DNA of 64,000 bases, from positions 24,688,653-24,752,652 of the forward strand of contig OZ010578.1 of assembly GCA_963932145.1 (NCBI GenBank), in the 5' to 3' direction. Below are positions 32,715 through 44,214 of the stretch, in pieces. The translations under genes were made by a program, and so were the position numbers. The notes under the pieces were generated by a model that was given only the letters and a program-made list of their open reading frames with translations, was not told the origin of the DNA and ran no database searches. The stretch's first letter is position 1. Every line of letters begins with the position of its first letter. Origin of the DNA: Acanthosepion lycidas. Taxonomy: Eukaryota > Mollusca > Cephalopoda > Sepiida > Sepiidae.

Positions 32715-34460
32715 TGTAAAGAAATATCAATTAAGAATAAATAATGTGAGAAAAGAATAAAGGTTTTATTTCTTAACTCCTATCATACAAACAATATAAT
32801 TCTTCACTCTGGTTCCCGGAAACCGGTAGATGCGACATCGTAGAGAAATATCAACTAATAATTAAATAATATGCGGCAATGCCCCGCTTGGAACGTGGAA
32901 TGAGAACATTCCAATGAATTGAATAAAGGGTTTAATTCTTAACTCCTGTCATGCAAACAATACAATACTTCAGTCTGGATCCCGGAAACCGGTAGATGCG
33001 ACATCGAAGAGAAATATCAACAAGAATTAACGAATATAAGGCAATGCCACGCATGGAACGTGGAATGAGAACATTCCAATGAATTGAATAAAGGGTTTAT
33101 TTCTTAACTCCTATCATACAAACAATAAAATACTTGCTTCTGGTTCCCGGAAACTGGTAGATGCGACATCGAAGAGAAATATCAACTAAGAATTAACTAA
33201 TAAGAGGCAATGCCACGGATGGAAAGTGGAATGAGAACATTCCAATGAATTGAATAAAGGGATTATTTCTTAACTCCTATCATAGAAACGATAAAATACT
33301 TGATTCTGGTTCCCGGAAACCGGTAGATGCGTAATCGCAAAAAAATATCAACTTAAAATTAACTAATATGAGGCAATGCCACGCTTGGAACGTGGAATGA
33401 GAACATTCCAATGAATTGAATAAAGGGATTATTTCTTAACACCTATCATACAAACGATACAATACTTCACTCTGGATCCCGGTAACCGGTAGATGCGTCA
33501 TCACAAAGAAATATCAATTAAGAATTAACTAATATGAAGCAATCCCACGATTGGAACGTGGAATGAGAACATTCCAATGAATTGAATAAAGGGTTTATTT
33601 ATTAACTCTTATCATACAAACGATAAAAAACTTGATTCTGGTTCCCGGATACCGGTAGATGTGTCAGCACAAAGAAATATCAACTAAGAATTAAATAATG
33701 TTAGGCAATGCCACGGAGAGAACGTGGAATGAGAACATTCCAATGAATTGAATAAACGATTTATTTCTTCACTCCTACCATACAAACAACAAAATACTTG
33801 ATTCTGGTTTACGGAAACAGGTAGATACGTCACCGCAAAGAAATATCAACTAAGAATTAACTAATATTAGGCAATACCACGCATGGAACGTGCAATGAGA
33901 ACATTCCAATGAATTGAATAAAGGGTTTATTTCTTGACTTTTATCATACAGACAATAGAATACTTCACTCTGGTTCCCGGAAACCTGTAGATGCGTCATC
34001 GCAAACAAATATCAACAAAGAATTAACTAATATGAGACCATGCCACGAATGTAACATGGAATTAGAACATTCCAAGGAATTGAATAATTAAATAAAGGGT
34101 TTATTTCTTAACTCCTATCATGCAAACAATAAAATACTTGATTCTGGTTTCCGGAAAGCGGTAGATGCGTCATCGCAAAGAAATATCAACTAAGATTTAA
34201 ATAATATTAGGCAATGCCACGCATGGAACGTGGAATGAGAACATTCCAATGAATTGAATAAAGGGTTTATTTCTTAAATCCTATCATACAAACAATAAAA
34301 TACCTGATTCTAGTTCCCGGAAACCGGTAGAGACGGCATCGCAAAGAAATGTCAAGTAAGAATTAACTAATATGAGGCAATGCCACGCTTGGAACGTGGA
34401 ATGAGAACATTCCAATGAATTAAATAAAGATATTGTTTGCATGATAGGAGTTATGAAATA
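32715..34460 (+). repeat. Satellite array, about 10 units of about 166 bp (plus orientation)
   Basis: Each unit contains GGAATGAGAACATTCCAATG, tgaataaagggtttatttct, taactcctatcatacaaac, ggttcccggaaaccggtaga, tgcgtcatcgcaaagaaata and tcaactaagaattaac. Anchors lie at about 32898, 33058, 33228, 33391, 33557, 33721, 33889, 34052, 34227 and 34394. GGAATGAGAACATTCC is a 6-bp-stem hairpin and ttcccggaaaccgg another short dyad. It lies in intron 6 of copy C. Confidence 0.9.
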
Positions 34461-34900
34461 AACCCTCTATTTAATTCATTGGAATGTTCTCATTCTTAGT
34501 TGATATTACTTTGTGGCACCCTGCATTTTTAGAAAGACTAAAAAGAGATATTCATAGAAATATGATTTAATTTTTATTCGGTTTATTAACCAGTTGTTAG
34601 TTATTTAGAAACGAAGAATAATTGAGTTTTGAGAATAATTCTCTAACTGTATTTAGGCGATCCAAAGAGAAGAAGAAAAAAAAATAATAAAAAGAAAGAG
34701 AAAGAGGAATAGATAAAACAAAACCCGGTCATAAGCGAAAACACACACATGCGACCAGCACCTAACAAGTGTCAAAATTATCAGGTCAAGCACTTGAACT
34801 AATTCCGTGTCCGCGTAGGATGGAAGTTTTGTTAAGGTTGGCTGAAACAATAAAGATTTTTTTGAACAATGAAAACGAAATTTTAATCGGAGGAAAGGTG
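34461..34900. other. Switch point and left spacer of the satellite inverted repeat
   Basis: At 34434-34500 the unit flips to minus orientation for about 60 bp, then unique AT-rich sequence follows. No gene. Confidence 0.6.
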
Positions 34901-34989
34901 TTTTTTTATGTTGAGGAGGTGACCGGTGGAACTGTATACAGATTCTGACCTGTTAAAAATTGGAACCCCACGATGATGAAGTGGAGACA

Positions 34990-36395
34990 TTTTCAATTCA
35001 GATAATTAAGATTTTTGACTATCAGGTCTGACCAAAAACAAAGAAGGAAAGAAAACGATTGTCTCGGCTCACAGATAGCGCCAATATTCTTTCCTGAAGT
35101 CACATCTAATTAGCGGCAGGCTGTTTTGACAGAACCCAGGTGAGAAAAAGCCAAGATTATCATTTTTCGTACGTGTGAAAAAGGCCAAATTAGATTTTGT
35201 TTTTTTTAGAACAAGAACGATGTAAGCCACGCCCGATTGGAGACGGGAGGCGTCCCACCACAGTCTCATTGGCCGAAAGCGGTCACGTGATATGCGGAAA
35301 GAGGAGGGAGAATGCTCGATCAAGAACCATTGGTCGAAAACGGTCACCTGACATACGAGAGACCGGGAGAGATGGGTATGCGTCTTCCCCCCAGAGGCAC
35401 TGTGAGGAAGTAGGGGTGAAAATAATAGCGATAATGGGAAATCAGAACTAATGCGACTTTTGGGATTATCGAGAGAGCCCTGACGCCGACAGACCCACCC
35501 CGGTTTGCTGCGGCGTCAATAAAAGCAGGACCCCAATCGACAAAAAAATGAGTTCAGTCCCGGACGGCAGCGAGAAGAGATCACCTCGGACGGCGGGGGG
35601 GGGGGGTTGCGGCTGGGTTGCGGCGGGGGGTCCTTCCAGCCCAAGTCGAAAACAAGAAATCCTTCCAGCCCAAGTCGAAAACAAGAAATCCTTCCGGCCC
35701 AAGTCAAAGACAAGAGAAGTTCTATCTGAGTCGATGAAGAAGAAGATTACTCGAAAGCCGCGGAGAAGTTGCAGCCAAGTCGAAGACAAGGCCAAAGAGT
35801 TACTGGACGGAAGAAGAAGAAGAAGTTAAAATCAAGCCCAGCCGAGAACAGAATTCGACCCAACCAGATCGAAGTGAAGAAATACAACTCAAGTCGAAGA
35901 GAAGAATCAACTGCGAATGATTGATAGAAATTAGCCCCAGTGTCGAACTAAACCACACTCCGACATACACAATTCTGGAGAGTAGACAATTCGAAATCGT
36001 TAAGTTATATGATAGAAGCTTGGTGCCATAGTCCACAGAGCGGGTCGGGAATGAGAACAATTTTTCTTTATGTAACGGACATTAGATATAAAAGGTTGTC
36101 ACCTTTTTTTTTATCAGTAATTTTTTTGTCTCGTGAGTTTTTTTGTTTTTTTTTCTTTTACTTGTGTTTTGCCACCCCCGTCGGACTCAACTTGCATACG
36201 GCCCAATCCCTGCTGGTCCCGTCTGTCTAAGATCTAAACACAGCGTGGGTAGACAGACCGGAGATCAGTACAGTTGCTTTAACAACCAGGTATTGGAAGC
36301 GGGTTGGGAAAGGCGAGGCTGGTGATCATCTAACCAAGAGGTTGGAGCGGCACGCTTGGAACCAGGAGGAGCGACCAGGAGGAGCGACGTCACAG
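34990..36395 (+). mobile_element. Possible LTR and primer-binding site of an LTR retrotransposon
   Basis: GC-richer island unlike its surroundings. At its right end, GACGTCACAGTTGGCGCCGT followed by AACCA looks like an LTR end (CA) plus a primer-binding site beginning TGGCGCC. attagatataaaagg at about 36083 could be a TATA-type box. Three direct repeats of about 28 bp (ccttccagcccaagtcgaaa...) lie at 35628-35710, and a G12 run at 35598. Both strands hold open frames over 35466-35830 without known motifs. No gag-pol or second LTR is present, so this may be a solo remnant. Left end not determined. Confidence 0.35.
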
Positions 36396-36434
36396 TTGGC
36401 GCCGTAACCAAAGGATTCGACCCTGGGCCAGGTG

Positions 36435-37315
36435 TGTACCCGTCACAACTTTGCGATGACGCATCTACCGGTTTCCGGGAGCCAGAATGAAGTATTTCAT
36501 TGTTTCCATGACAGGAGTTAAGAATTAAACCCTTTATTCAATTCATTGGAATGTTCTCATTCCACGTTCAAAGCGGGGCATTGCCACATATTAGTTAATT
36601 CTTAGTTGATATTTCTTTGCGATGACGCATCTACCGGTTTCCGTGAACCAGAATGAAGTACTTTATTGTTTGTATGATAGAAGTTAAGAAATAACCCTTT
36701 ATTCAATTCATTAGAATGTTCTCATTCCACGTTCCTTGCGTGGCATTGCCTAATATTAGTTAATTCTTAGTTGATATTTCTTAGCGATGAAGCATCTACC
36801 GGTTTCCGTGTACCAGAATCATGTATTGTATTTTTTGTATGACAGGAGTTAAGAAATAAACCCTTCATACAATTCATTAGAATGTTCTCATTCCACTTTC
36901 CAGGCGTGGCATTAACTCATATTAGTAAATTCTTAGTTGATATTTCTTTGCGATGAAGCATCTACCGGTTTCCGGGAACCAGAATCAAGCATTTTATTGT
37001 TTGTATGATAGGAGTTAAGAAATAAACCCTTTATTTAATTCATTGGAATGTTCTCATTCCACGTTCCATGCGTGGCATTGCCTAATATTATTTAAATATT
37101 AGTTGATATTTCTTTGCGATGACGCATCTACCGGTTTCCGGGAACCAGAATCAAGTATTTTATTGTTTGCATGATAGGAGTTCAAAAATAAACCCTTTAT
37201 TCAATTCATTAGAATGTTCTCATTCCACGTTCCATGCGTGGCATTAACGCATATTATTTAATTCTCAGTTGATATTTCTTTGCGGTGACGCATCTACCTA
37301 TTTCCGTGAACCTGA
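36435..37315 (-). repeat. Satellite array, about 5 units of about 166 bp in inverted orientation
   Basis: Units read as the reverse complement of those at 32715-34460 (aattcattggaatgttctca near 36541, 36712, 36881, 37041 and 37205). With the left array it makes a long imperfect inverted repeat around a spacer of about 1.9 kb. Confidence 0.9.
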
Positions 37316-37540
37316 ATACTTGATTCTGGTTCCTGGAAACCGGTAGATGCGTCATCGAAACAAATATCAACTAAGAATTAACTAATATTAGTTAATGCCA
37401 CGCATGGAACGTGGAATGAGAACATTCCAATGAATTGAATAAAGGTTTTATTTCTTAACTCCTATCATACAAACAATACAATACTTCACTCTGGTTTCCG
37501 GAAACCGGTAGAAGCGACATCGTAATGAAATATAAACTTT
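37316..37540 (+). repeat. Satellite units in plus orientation (about 1.3 units)
   Basis: The orientation flips back at about 37315 (cctgaatacttgattctgg). One full unit and part of another run to about 37540, where the original intron sequence returns. Confidence 0.85.
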
Positions 37541-37587
37541 TTCTCATAAAGATAATGACGTCGATGGCTTTGCTTCGAAATACTCAC

Positions 37588-37859
37588 CATAGAAAATGGC
37601 GAAAAGAGACACGCACAAGACGAACTATGAGAAGGAGTTGCAGGATATAAAGACTAAGGTAGTGGCCGATATACCAAACAATGAAGGCATCAGAAGGTAC
37701 CTTATAGGGATGTGAAATAGGTCACCAATTATTCCAACAACTATTTGGCTAGGTACAATAATTGCACCGTAGATTGACATTATCAATGCTCCTTGTTCTC
37801 TGGTGATTCCAACATTCAAGTGGTAGATGCCGGAAGATACATCAAAACATTATCGCAGG
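37588..37859 (-). pseudogene. SLC16 copy C exon 6 (stop and +2 nt)
   Basis: 272 nt against 270 in B. The extra 2 nt lie in the stretch before NVGITREQGAL. TAG replaces TTG after FISCNSFS. Donor TATG|GTGAGT and acceptor CACAG|CCTGC are intact. Confidence 0.8.
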
Positions 37860-38677
37860 CTGTGAAAAATATTACAAATGAAAAAATTTAAGAAGGTATA
37901 GGGAATTCATGAAAATAGATTGCAACTTCTTTATGCAATCTTTTAAGCGATCCTGTTATGTAGAAGAATATACAACTTTTGGTAATAAATTAAAACTCAA
38001 AAAATATTTATGCATTTTCGACATGCTTCAAGTTTTGGACATTTTGCGTCCCACATTTTTTTTTTTTTTTTTTTTACATTTTTTCACGGGCAGAATTATA
38101 TATGAATCTGAATAAAAAAAATCTCATCTTTCAGGATTTTTTTCGATTCTGTATTATAGTTTTAAACTTATATAAAAAATAAAAATAACAATGTTTATCC
38201 AATATATATTTCTTCCAGAGATGCTTTACATGGAGAGTTTGTGTTGCAATACTACACATTGCCAAAAACTTTGTGTATATCTAAGGCAATCGCTTTCAAT
38301 CTCTTTACTGATATTGAGTTTAGCGACGATTTTTGAAATCAGCAGTAGATCTAGTGCGGTCAAGTGTTTGTTTCTGGTGAAGTGGGCGACTACCTCCTTG
38401 TCTATAACAAAAGTTTCCTAATGATATTAACACTAACAGGGGGCGGAAGTGAGACGGGTGTGAACGCGCAAAAGGATTCTTAAAGACTGGAATAAGGAAA
38501 CATTTGCCTTTCAAGCGACAATTTCCAAGATTGGAGGTAATTCTGGGCGAAGGTTCGTAATTGAAACATCAGGGATTTTATCTGGACCAATGTCTGAATT
38601 GTGTCGTTTTTATTGTATATATTAATAAAAATGAAATTTGCTTATTTATTATTTATTAATACATTTTTGTAACTTAC
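37860..38677. other. Intron 5 of copy C
   Basis: Non-coding; poly-T run at 38056-38078. No gene recognised. Confidence 0.5.
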
Positions 38678-38853
38678 ATGCCCCAACAAAAGTAAATGGT
38701 TAGAAGCAACTGCATGCCTTTATTCTTCATAACATCAAGATCAAATATGATTTTATGCAGGTAAGTGCATTTGCTTGAAAATGTGTTTGTCATATTGGCT
38801 GGAAGTTCGTTGGCAGAATGTCCAGGATTTTCAGACTCGTCAAAATTGTTGGC
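38678..38853 (-). pseudogene. SLC16 copy C exon 5 (+1 nt)
   Basis: 176 nt against 175 in B; one extra base near the donor (TGGGGCAT|GTAAGT against TGGTCAT|GTAAGT). The frame into exon 6 is lost. Confidence 0.75.
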
Positions 38854-39095
38854 CTGAAAAGCAATTTGATGGCATTTTTAAGAATTTTTTCTAACCTTGC
38901 CGAATACCACTTGAGTAAGAATAGAGAAAACTGATCATTCTAAAGTTTCTGAATAATCTTTTTGAGCAAGACATCTATTTTCGAATATTTTTTTTAGATT
39001 GTGCTAAATAGTCCGACTGAATTTCCAACTCTGGACATAGCAAGATAAATGTGACCATGAAAGAAACATTTGAATAATGCTCAACTGTTTATATT

Positions 39096-39120
39096 CATAA
39101 TAATAATAATAATAATAATA

Positions 39121-39166
<46 letters not shown>

Positions 39167-39186
39167 AGAAGAAAAAGAAGAAGAAG
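39096..39186. repeat. (AAT)n then (GAA)n microsatellite
   Basis: About 22 ATA/AAT units followed by gaagaagaaaaagaagaag, in intron 4 of copy C. Confidence 0.95.
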
Positions 39187-39605
39187 AATTTGCACGGATT
39201 ATTTTGATTTATTTCGATAATTTCATGGAAAAAAATGTTTTCTCCTTTCGACTAATTAGTAATGTGAAAACTTTAGGAGGGCCATTTTCTGAAAATCCTG
39301 GTTAATCAAATTAACCGTATTATTGAACATTTCATCAAAAATATTTTACATTAATAATATAAAAGTTACGGGTCTTGTTTTAATTAGATCAAACGAAGCT
39401 TCTTTAAACTTTTACTTTTTAAGGAAAGGGCCCTTCTTTACTGATATTTTTCGAGTGTGCATCCAAATATGAGTATAGATATATAGTTTCAGGGGGAGAC
39501 AACTGTGGTAACCTCCCACCACTACATGTTAACCATTGCTTAATAATGGATCATTTGTAATGTTATTTAGAAACGTTTCTTTAGTTCAGTGCATTTCTAA
39601 TTGTT

Positions 39606-39677
39606 GGAGACCCTAATGAGAATCGAACCCCCGACAATCGTAATGATCTGAGAAGTGATAATGCCAGATATCGCTCC
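39606..39677 (-). repeat. tRNA-like 72-nt element, copy C version
   Basis: Paralogue of 18564-18635. It keeps the GGAG...CTCC ends and GGGGGTTCGATTCTC. Same relative place, 3' of exon 4 on the gene strand. Confidence 0.35.
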
Positions 39678-39792
39678 TAAGCAAGGCGGCCATATTGATA
39701 AGTAAAAAAGCGATAAAAGTTTATTTTTCCGTAGATATTTATATAAAATATCTCGGAAAGAAATGAATGTACAAAGAAAAATAAACATTGAT

Positions 39793-39926
39793 ATTTACGT
39801 TTGTCCCTTCTTTATATTCAATCGCCTTTTCGTTTGGATCGAATCTTGATTTAGGTTTTAGTAGAAACTCATTCATAGACTTTCATTCATAGACTTTCAT
39901 TCATAGACTTTCATTCATAGACTTTC
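39793..39926 (-). pseudogene. Broken duplicate of exon 4 (copy C, 4b) with a 14-bp tandem repeat
   Basis: It keeps the donor ACAAAC|GTAAAT and residues KPKSRFDPNEKAIEYKEG, but the 5' end lacks about 10 nt. It contains four tandem copies of aaagtctatgaatg (39870-39926). From its own CTTTCAG acceptor the phase-1 frame stops at once. Confidence 0.7.
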
Positions 39927-40044
39927 TGAAAGGAAATTGTTTATTGTTCATTGTTAATTGTCTCCAGTTAATTTTTTATTAAATGTTTCTATAACATGAT
40001 TCAGTCAGAAGTAAATGAAAAAAGAAAGAAACATTGACATTTAC

Positions 40045-40139
40045 GTTTGTTTGATCTTTATATTCAATCGTCTTTTTATCGGGATCGAACCCTGATTCCG
40101 GTTTTACTAGAAACCCATTCATAGACTTCAATTTAATTT
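40045..40139 (-). pseudogene. SLC16 copy C exon 4 (4a, open)
   Basis: 95 nt, one codon longer than B. Acceptor CATGTCAG|AAATT, donor AAAC|GTAAAT. Encodes FLVKPESGFDPDKKTIEYKD. The only exon 4 duplicate still able to code. Confidence 0.75.
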
Positions 40140-40435
40140 CTGACATGAAACAATTTGTATAAAACTGTCAAAATACATTTTTACAAAGTATGAAATTTTG
40201 TACAAATTTAACAAAGAGGAAATTGTGCATTTTCTGAAATTTCTCTAAATTAGCTGCTATTTTATTCTTACCATAGTTGTCCATTTTGGCAATTCTCTTT
40301 ACCAATGAAAATATTTCCGTTTTTCAGGTTTTGAAGGGATGAGACAAGGACATTATTGAATATAGAGAAAGTGGTAGATGTCGTGGGTAAAAAAGTGGTA
40401 GATCTCGTTATCATTATCCCATCTTTTGGCATAAT

Positions 40436-40524
40436 AAGACTTGATTTTCTTTAATCTGGCGCTCATATCCTGATGTGGGTTTTATCAGAAATCAGTCACA
40501 GATTTCAATATGATTTCTGAAATA
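40436..40524 (-). pseudogene. Broken duplicate of exon 4 (copy C, 4c)
   Basis: Acceptor CTTATTTCAG|AAATC is kept, followed by EIILKS-like residues, then TGA TAA where B has CTA CTA. The donor side is decayed. Confidence 0.65.
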
Positions 40525-40744
40525 AGATGGTTTCTATAAAACTTCCAATATACAGTAAAAAAAAAAAATAAAATCTGTCAAGAATTCTACCAATCCAAGG
40601 AACTTTTGCATTTTCTGAAATTCATTCAAATAATCAGATATTTTATTTCCTTCGTTTTTGATCATTTTACAAATGTTATAATATATATATATATCTTTTA
40701 TGAATCTTATTCATTTTTCATATTAATTCTTTCTTCAGTTTTAT

Positions 40745-40809
40745 ATTAAAAAGCTCGATTGAACTTAACGAACTGTTTATATGAGAAAATCGTTCAATCG
40801 AGCTTATTT
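40745..40809. repeat. Foldback hairpin, arms of about 22 bp
   Basis: atattaaaaagctcgattga(ac) pairs with (gt)tcaatcgagcttatttaat; the inner 14 bp (aagctcgattgaac, 40751-40764) match perfectly. Loop of about 27 nt. It abuts the left arm of the next inverted repeat. Confidence 0.85.
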
Positions 40810-40818
40810 AATATTTGA

Positions 40819-42240
40819 CGTGACGATGACGTGATCATATTTAAACGGAACGCTGATCTTATATAACATTTCAGTTATCTGTTTGGATTAGTCTTACTTA
40901 TATTATAGGGGTAGAGGCTGGTCAACACTAACTATCTTATACCTAGCTAATCAGATTCGCGACCCATTCGTACATTACATTTTACACATTCACCAAAAGA
41001 ACTCGTCCATCACCAAACAATCCTTCAACCACCATAATACCACGTGCTCTCAAGGGAGACCTACCAAAATCGCGCCCCATACCATGAAAATTCTAATGAT
41101 GATATATATATATACAATTCTAATAATGATAAAATGAGAGGGGAGGGAAATGAACCCAATAATAAACTTAAAATAAACACAAATACAAACTAAACATAAT
41201 TGATGTTAGTAGGGACCGTCCAACCCATAAAACAGAGAGGCCGCTGTATTCTGCCCAGGGGACAAAATCAAGAGACGCTCTCGCTAAGGGAGTGGGAAAA
41301 AGTATGAACTATTAGGCTGGAATGGGAAAATATAAAACTGACCCAGTCGAGATGAAAATGGGGCGGGGGTCAAAACAAACTGGGGAGGATGGGAATCTCG
41401 ACTCGGATCATAACCAAAGAACGGCCGGGATGCCGGCCAGGAACAACACTTACTCACATTAACTAGTTACACTGAAGCTTGTCTAACCTAACCAAGGGGA
41501 GGGTTCCACAGGAAGCCACCCCGATGTGCAATAGGTTGACCTAGAAGAGAAAATCAAGGCTAGCCCCGTTCACACGAAGCAAGCTCGCTTCTTTTACCCA
41601 CCTTTCGCTAAAGACTGTCGAATGCAATCGTTTTCTATCCGATCTAATCTTCATCTTGAGCTGATGCTCAAAGAATCGAATCAGATCCGAATGAGAAAGA
41701 CGATTGCCTCGCAAGACTTCCTCCTTTCGCGTCGTCCAAATCACCATTCGAGCCGTGGCCATCAGCGTCAGAAACACCATCCGTTTCATCCCGGAATACG
41801 GGGGCGACACATTGTCACACGCGTATGCGCGATCAATGGACACAAGCTGTTCGGGAGCGAGACGAGCCGTCAGCTCGCCGACATGGTCCCATAAGGGGCG
41901 GACCTGGGGGCAATGGTAGAAGGCGTGCGCAGCCGTTTCCTCTAAGCCAAGGCCACACCGTTCACAGTCTGGCAAATCCGCCAAGCCCCATATGAAAGCC
42001 TTGTCGTTGAGAGGCAGCCGATTCCGAGCCAATCGCCAGCTAAGCGAAAACTCAGGGTTACTGAGGTAATCCGCCGCTGGCGCCCAAGACCAGTAGGAGC
42101 AATACTCCTCCTCCGACAAGCCGAGCGTATCTCGTAGGAGATCCTTCGCGGGCCTCTCCACTAGTAAGACTACTCAAAACAGACAACTGAAATTTTTCAA
42201 GATCATCGTTCCGTTTCAATATGATCACGTCGGCGTCACG
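40819..42240. mobile_element. Element bounded by about 80-bp inverted repeats, carrying a LINE 3' fragment
   Basis: Left arm 40819-40900 (cgtgacgatgacgtgatcat...gtcttactta) and right arm 42161-42240 are reverse complements at about 80% by eye, including gacgtgatcatatt and aaacggaacg. They enclose 41541-42161, a LINE fragment. Either a foldback/MITE-like DNA element entered by a LINE, or two oppositely oriented copies of one repeat. No clear target duplication seen. Confidence 0.6.
41541..42161 (-). pseudogene. LINE C-terminal fragment with reverse-transcriptase zinc-binding (zf-RVT) region
   Basis: A 206-codon open frame on the minus strand. SLSWRLARNRLPLNDKAFIW begins the zf-RVT region. CERCG, H (ETAAHAF) and YHCPQ give the zinc-binding Cys/His set, followed by WDHVGEL. 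The remainder is a typical LINE tail. The frame ends with TAG/TAA at 41541. It is GC-richer than its surroundings and has no internal stop, suggesting a fairly young insertion. It is 5'-truncated: no RT palm is present. Confidence 0.75.
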
Positions 42241-42244
42241 TGGG

Positions 42245-43220
42245 CGATGTTGTGACAACGTATTCCAAAAAATATAATATTTTGAATGAAAAATGAAAAT
42301 AATTTTATTTTAATCTAAACGTATATGTACGTTTGTCGAGTATTAATCTTGCTAGAAAAGGGGAAATATTAAACAAGCCAGGTCTAGTATTCACCGTGCA
42401 TGAGATAGATATTATGTCTGCCTCATAAATCCGCCTAAGATTTTTATTATGAAAATATTTTAAAATCTTCACAATCTGTGTGTGTGTGTGTAATATAATA
42501 TATATACATTATTATTTATATATTATCTGCGCAGTACTTATTAGAAAGCGCTCAACATCAGAGATAGTGCTAACATATTTAGTTGGATTGCTGTGAGTTT
42601 TTTACTCTGGGTTTTACGCTTTTGCGATCGTCAGACAAAGTTATTAATTTTTTTAAATTTTGGATTTATGTAGGTTGCGTGTATTGGGGTTATTATGTAA
42701 GTGGTGGGGAAAATCATCGTCGTGATGTCACACATGCTAACGCAAACATGCGTGTATGCCCGTACACCCATTGAAGTACGCAGACATACATACACACGCC
42801 CTCGCCCGCCGGAGCTCATACAAACATAAACATATGTGGACAGTATGGGACTTGACATATGTATGTATATGTGTGCTGTTGTCTACATACATACGCATTG
42901 AACCGTCTGAAGAGCTGGAGCATGATCCAAACTTTCTGAATTTTTATTTTTTGTCAGATGCTTAACCCGTTTCCGATATTCATAGAACATAATAGGGCAG
43001 ATGTGAAACTTTTCATTCTCCATCTTTAAGGCATTCATTTGTGGACAAAATGTCAACTTTCAACAAAGTCGGGCTCGTAACATGCAAGATTTCAATCTAA
43101 AACACAACAAAAATTGTCACTAAAACAAACACGAGTGTTAGGTTGCAGTCATTTCATATTAACAATGAAAATCTGGCACGAAATTTTGCAATGATCTGAT
43201 ATGTATCTAAGCTTGTACAT
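42245..43220. other. Unannotated part of the lost exon 3 region of copy C
   Basis: Short (TG)n/(TA)n at 42476-42530. No exon 3 remnant (GSYFKKKR) could be found on either strand. Confidence 0.5.
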
Positions 43221-43225
43221 GTTTA

Positions 43226-43275
43226 CCTCAGCCTGTTCATATCTATCTATCTATCTATCTATCTATTACAGTCTG
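43226..43275. repeat. (TCTA)n with the same spacer as the 21.2-kb repeat
   Basis: gcctgttcatatctatctat through acagtctgtttctatc, the reverse complement of the unit at 21241-21546. Confidence 0.85.
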
Positions 43276-43302
43276 TTTCTATCATTTTTAATTTTAAAAA
43301 AA

Positions 43303-43348
43303 TTATCGCCTTGCTTAGGGAGAAACAACACCTTAAGCAAGGCGATAA
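43303..43348. repeat. Perfect 15-bp inverted repeat
   Basis: ttatcgccttgctta (43303-43317) and taagcaaggcgataa (43334-43348) with a 16-nt loop. Related half-sites (cgctcctaagcaaggcgg) lie at 39671-39690. Confidence 0.85.
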
Positions 43349-43429
43349 TGTCACTAAGATACAAGCGGGTTACAGTGAGTGAAAGAGAATGAGAATACTT
43401 TAATGGCAGGGTTGAAGAATGAACAAAAG

Positions 43430-43715
43430 AGGAACAGGTTTCAAGAAGATAGAAGATTGCGATTAATGTTGAATTTAAATGTTTGAAAGCTGTAGTTATC
43501 AGGGAATTAAGAAATCTGCAGAGAGTTCTACAAGTGGCGATTGCCGTGAGACATAATTGCCAATTTAGTAGCACGCTTAAATTCATGTAGCCTAAAAACT
43601 AGGAAAAACAGTTGCCATGGAAACATTTGTAGAAAAGCCATGTCACAATGATGAGAAAGTGACTGAAGTCGAGATACCTGGTCAGCATTGAGTGAATTAT
43701 AGAACCTTCTTTGAA
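43430..43715 (-). pseudogene. LINE C-terminal fragment
   Basis: The minus strand encodes VSRLQSLSHHCDMAFLQMF and RLHEFKRATKLAIMSHGNRH, the LINE tail also seen at 61620-61915. Confidence 0.6.
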
Positions 43716-43739
43716 TCTCGAGATTACCTACCTGATTTT

Positions 43740-44050
43740 CTCTTCTGTTTCTGCTATCAGCTGTGTAATCTGTATATCTTATGTTATTAAGATTGTGCTC
43801 GCTAATAAAATCTGGTAGGACTTCTAGTTTTCTCAAGGTCCCCTTGCTGTGGGTTTTGAATAAGTCTCATATGAAGACACAATATTCTCTCATGACACTT
43901 TATATTTTTTCAAAAATTTACTGAATACTTTTTCTATCCGTGTATAAGCGGTCTCCTCACACAATCAGTTCTGGATTATTTTAATACGTTTCGCAAATAA
44001 ATCAAGCTTCCCTAGCAGATCAAAATTTTGCTTGTATTGTTCCCTATCAA
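43740..44050 (-). pseudogene. LINE reverse transcriptase fragment in intron 2 of copy C
   Basis: Contains MRKLEVLPDFISEHNLNNIR and RYTDYT in place of RYADDT. Third paralogue of 610-1560, more decayed. Confidence 0.6.
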
Positions 44051-44214
44051 ACGCAAGACGAACAATCATACAAAACAAACACGAGGAAAGTGCTGGTGTA
44101 TTGAGAAGAGTTAATTTCATTCTGTCCTCGTTGAATCTTTAATTGGTACGACATAATAATGAAAGAAGAATAAGAAGAATTTACATTTATATTATAAACA
44201 AAATCCATTCTTAC

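Noticed and set aside
32715..34460. 166-bp repeats considered as rDNA spacer or CRISPR
   Set aside because: No rRNA gene nearby; whole unit is tandem; fits a satellite.
35466..35829. Overlapping open frames on both strands
   Set aside because: Arise from direct repeats and a G run in a compositionally biased island; no motif.
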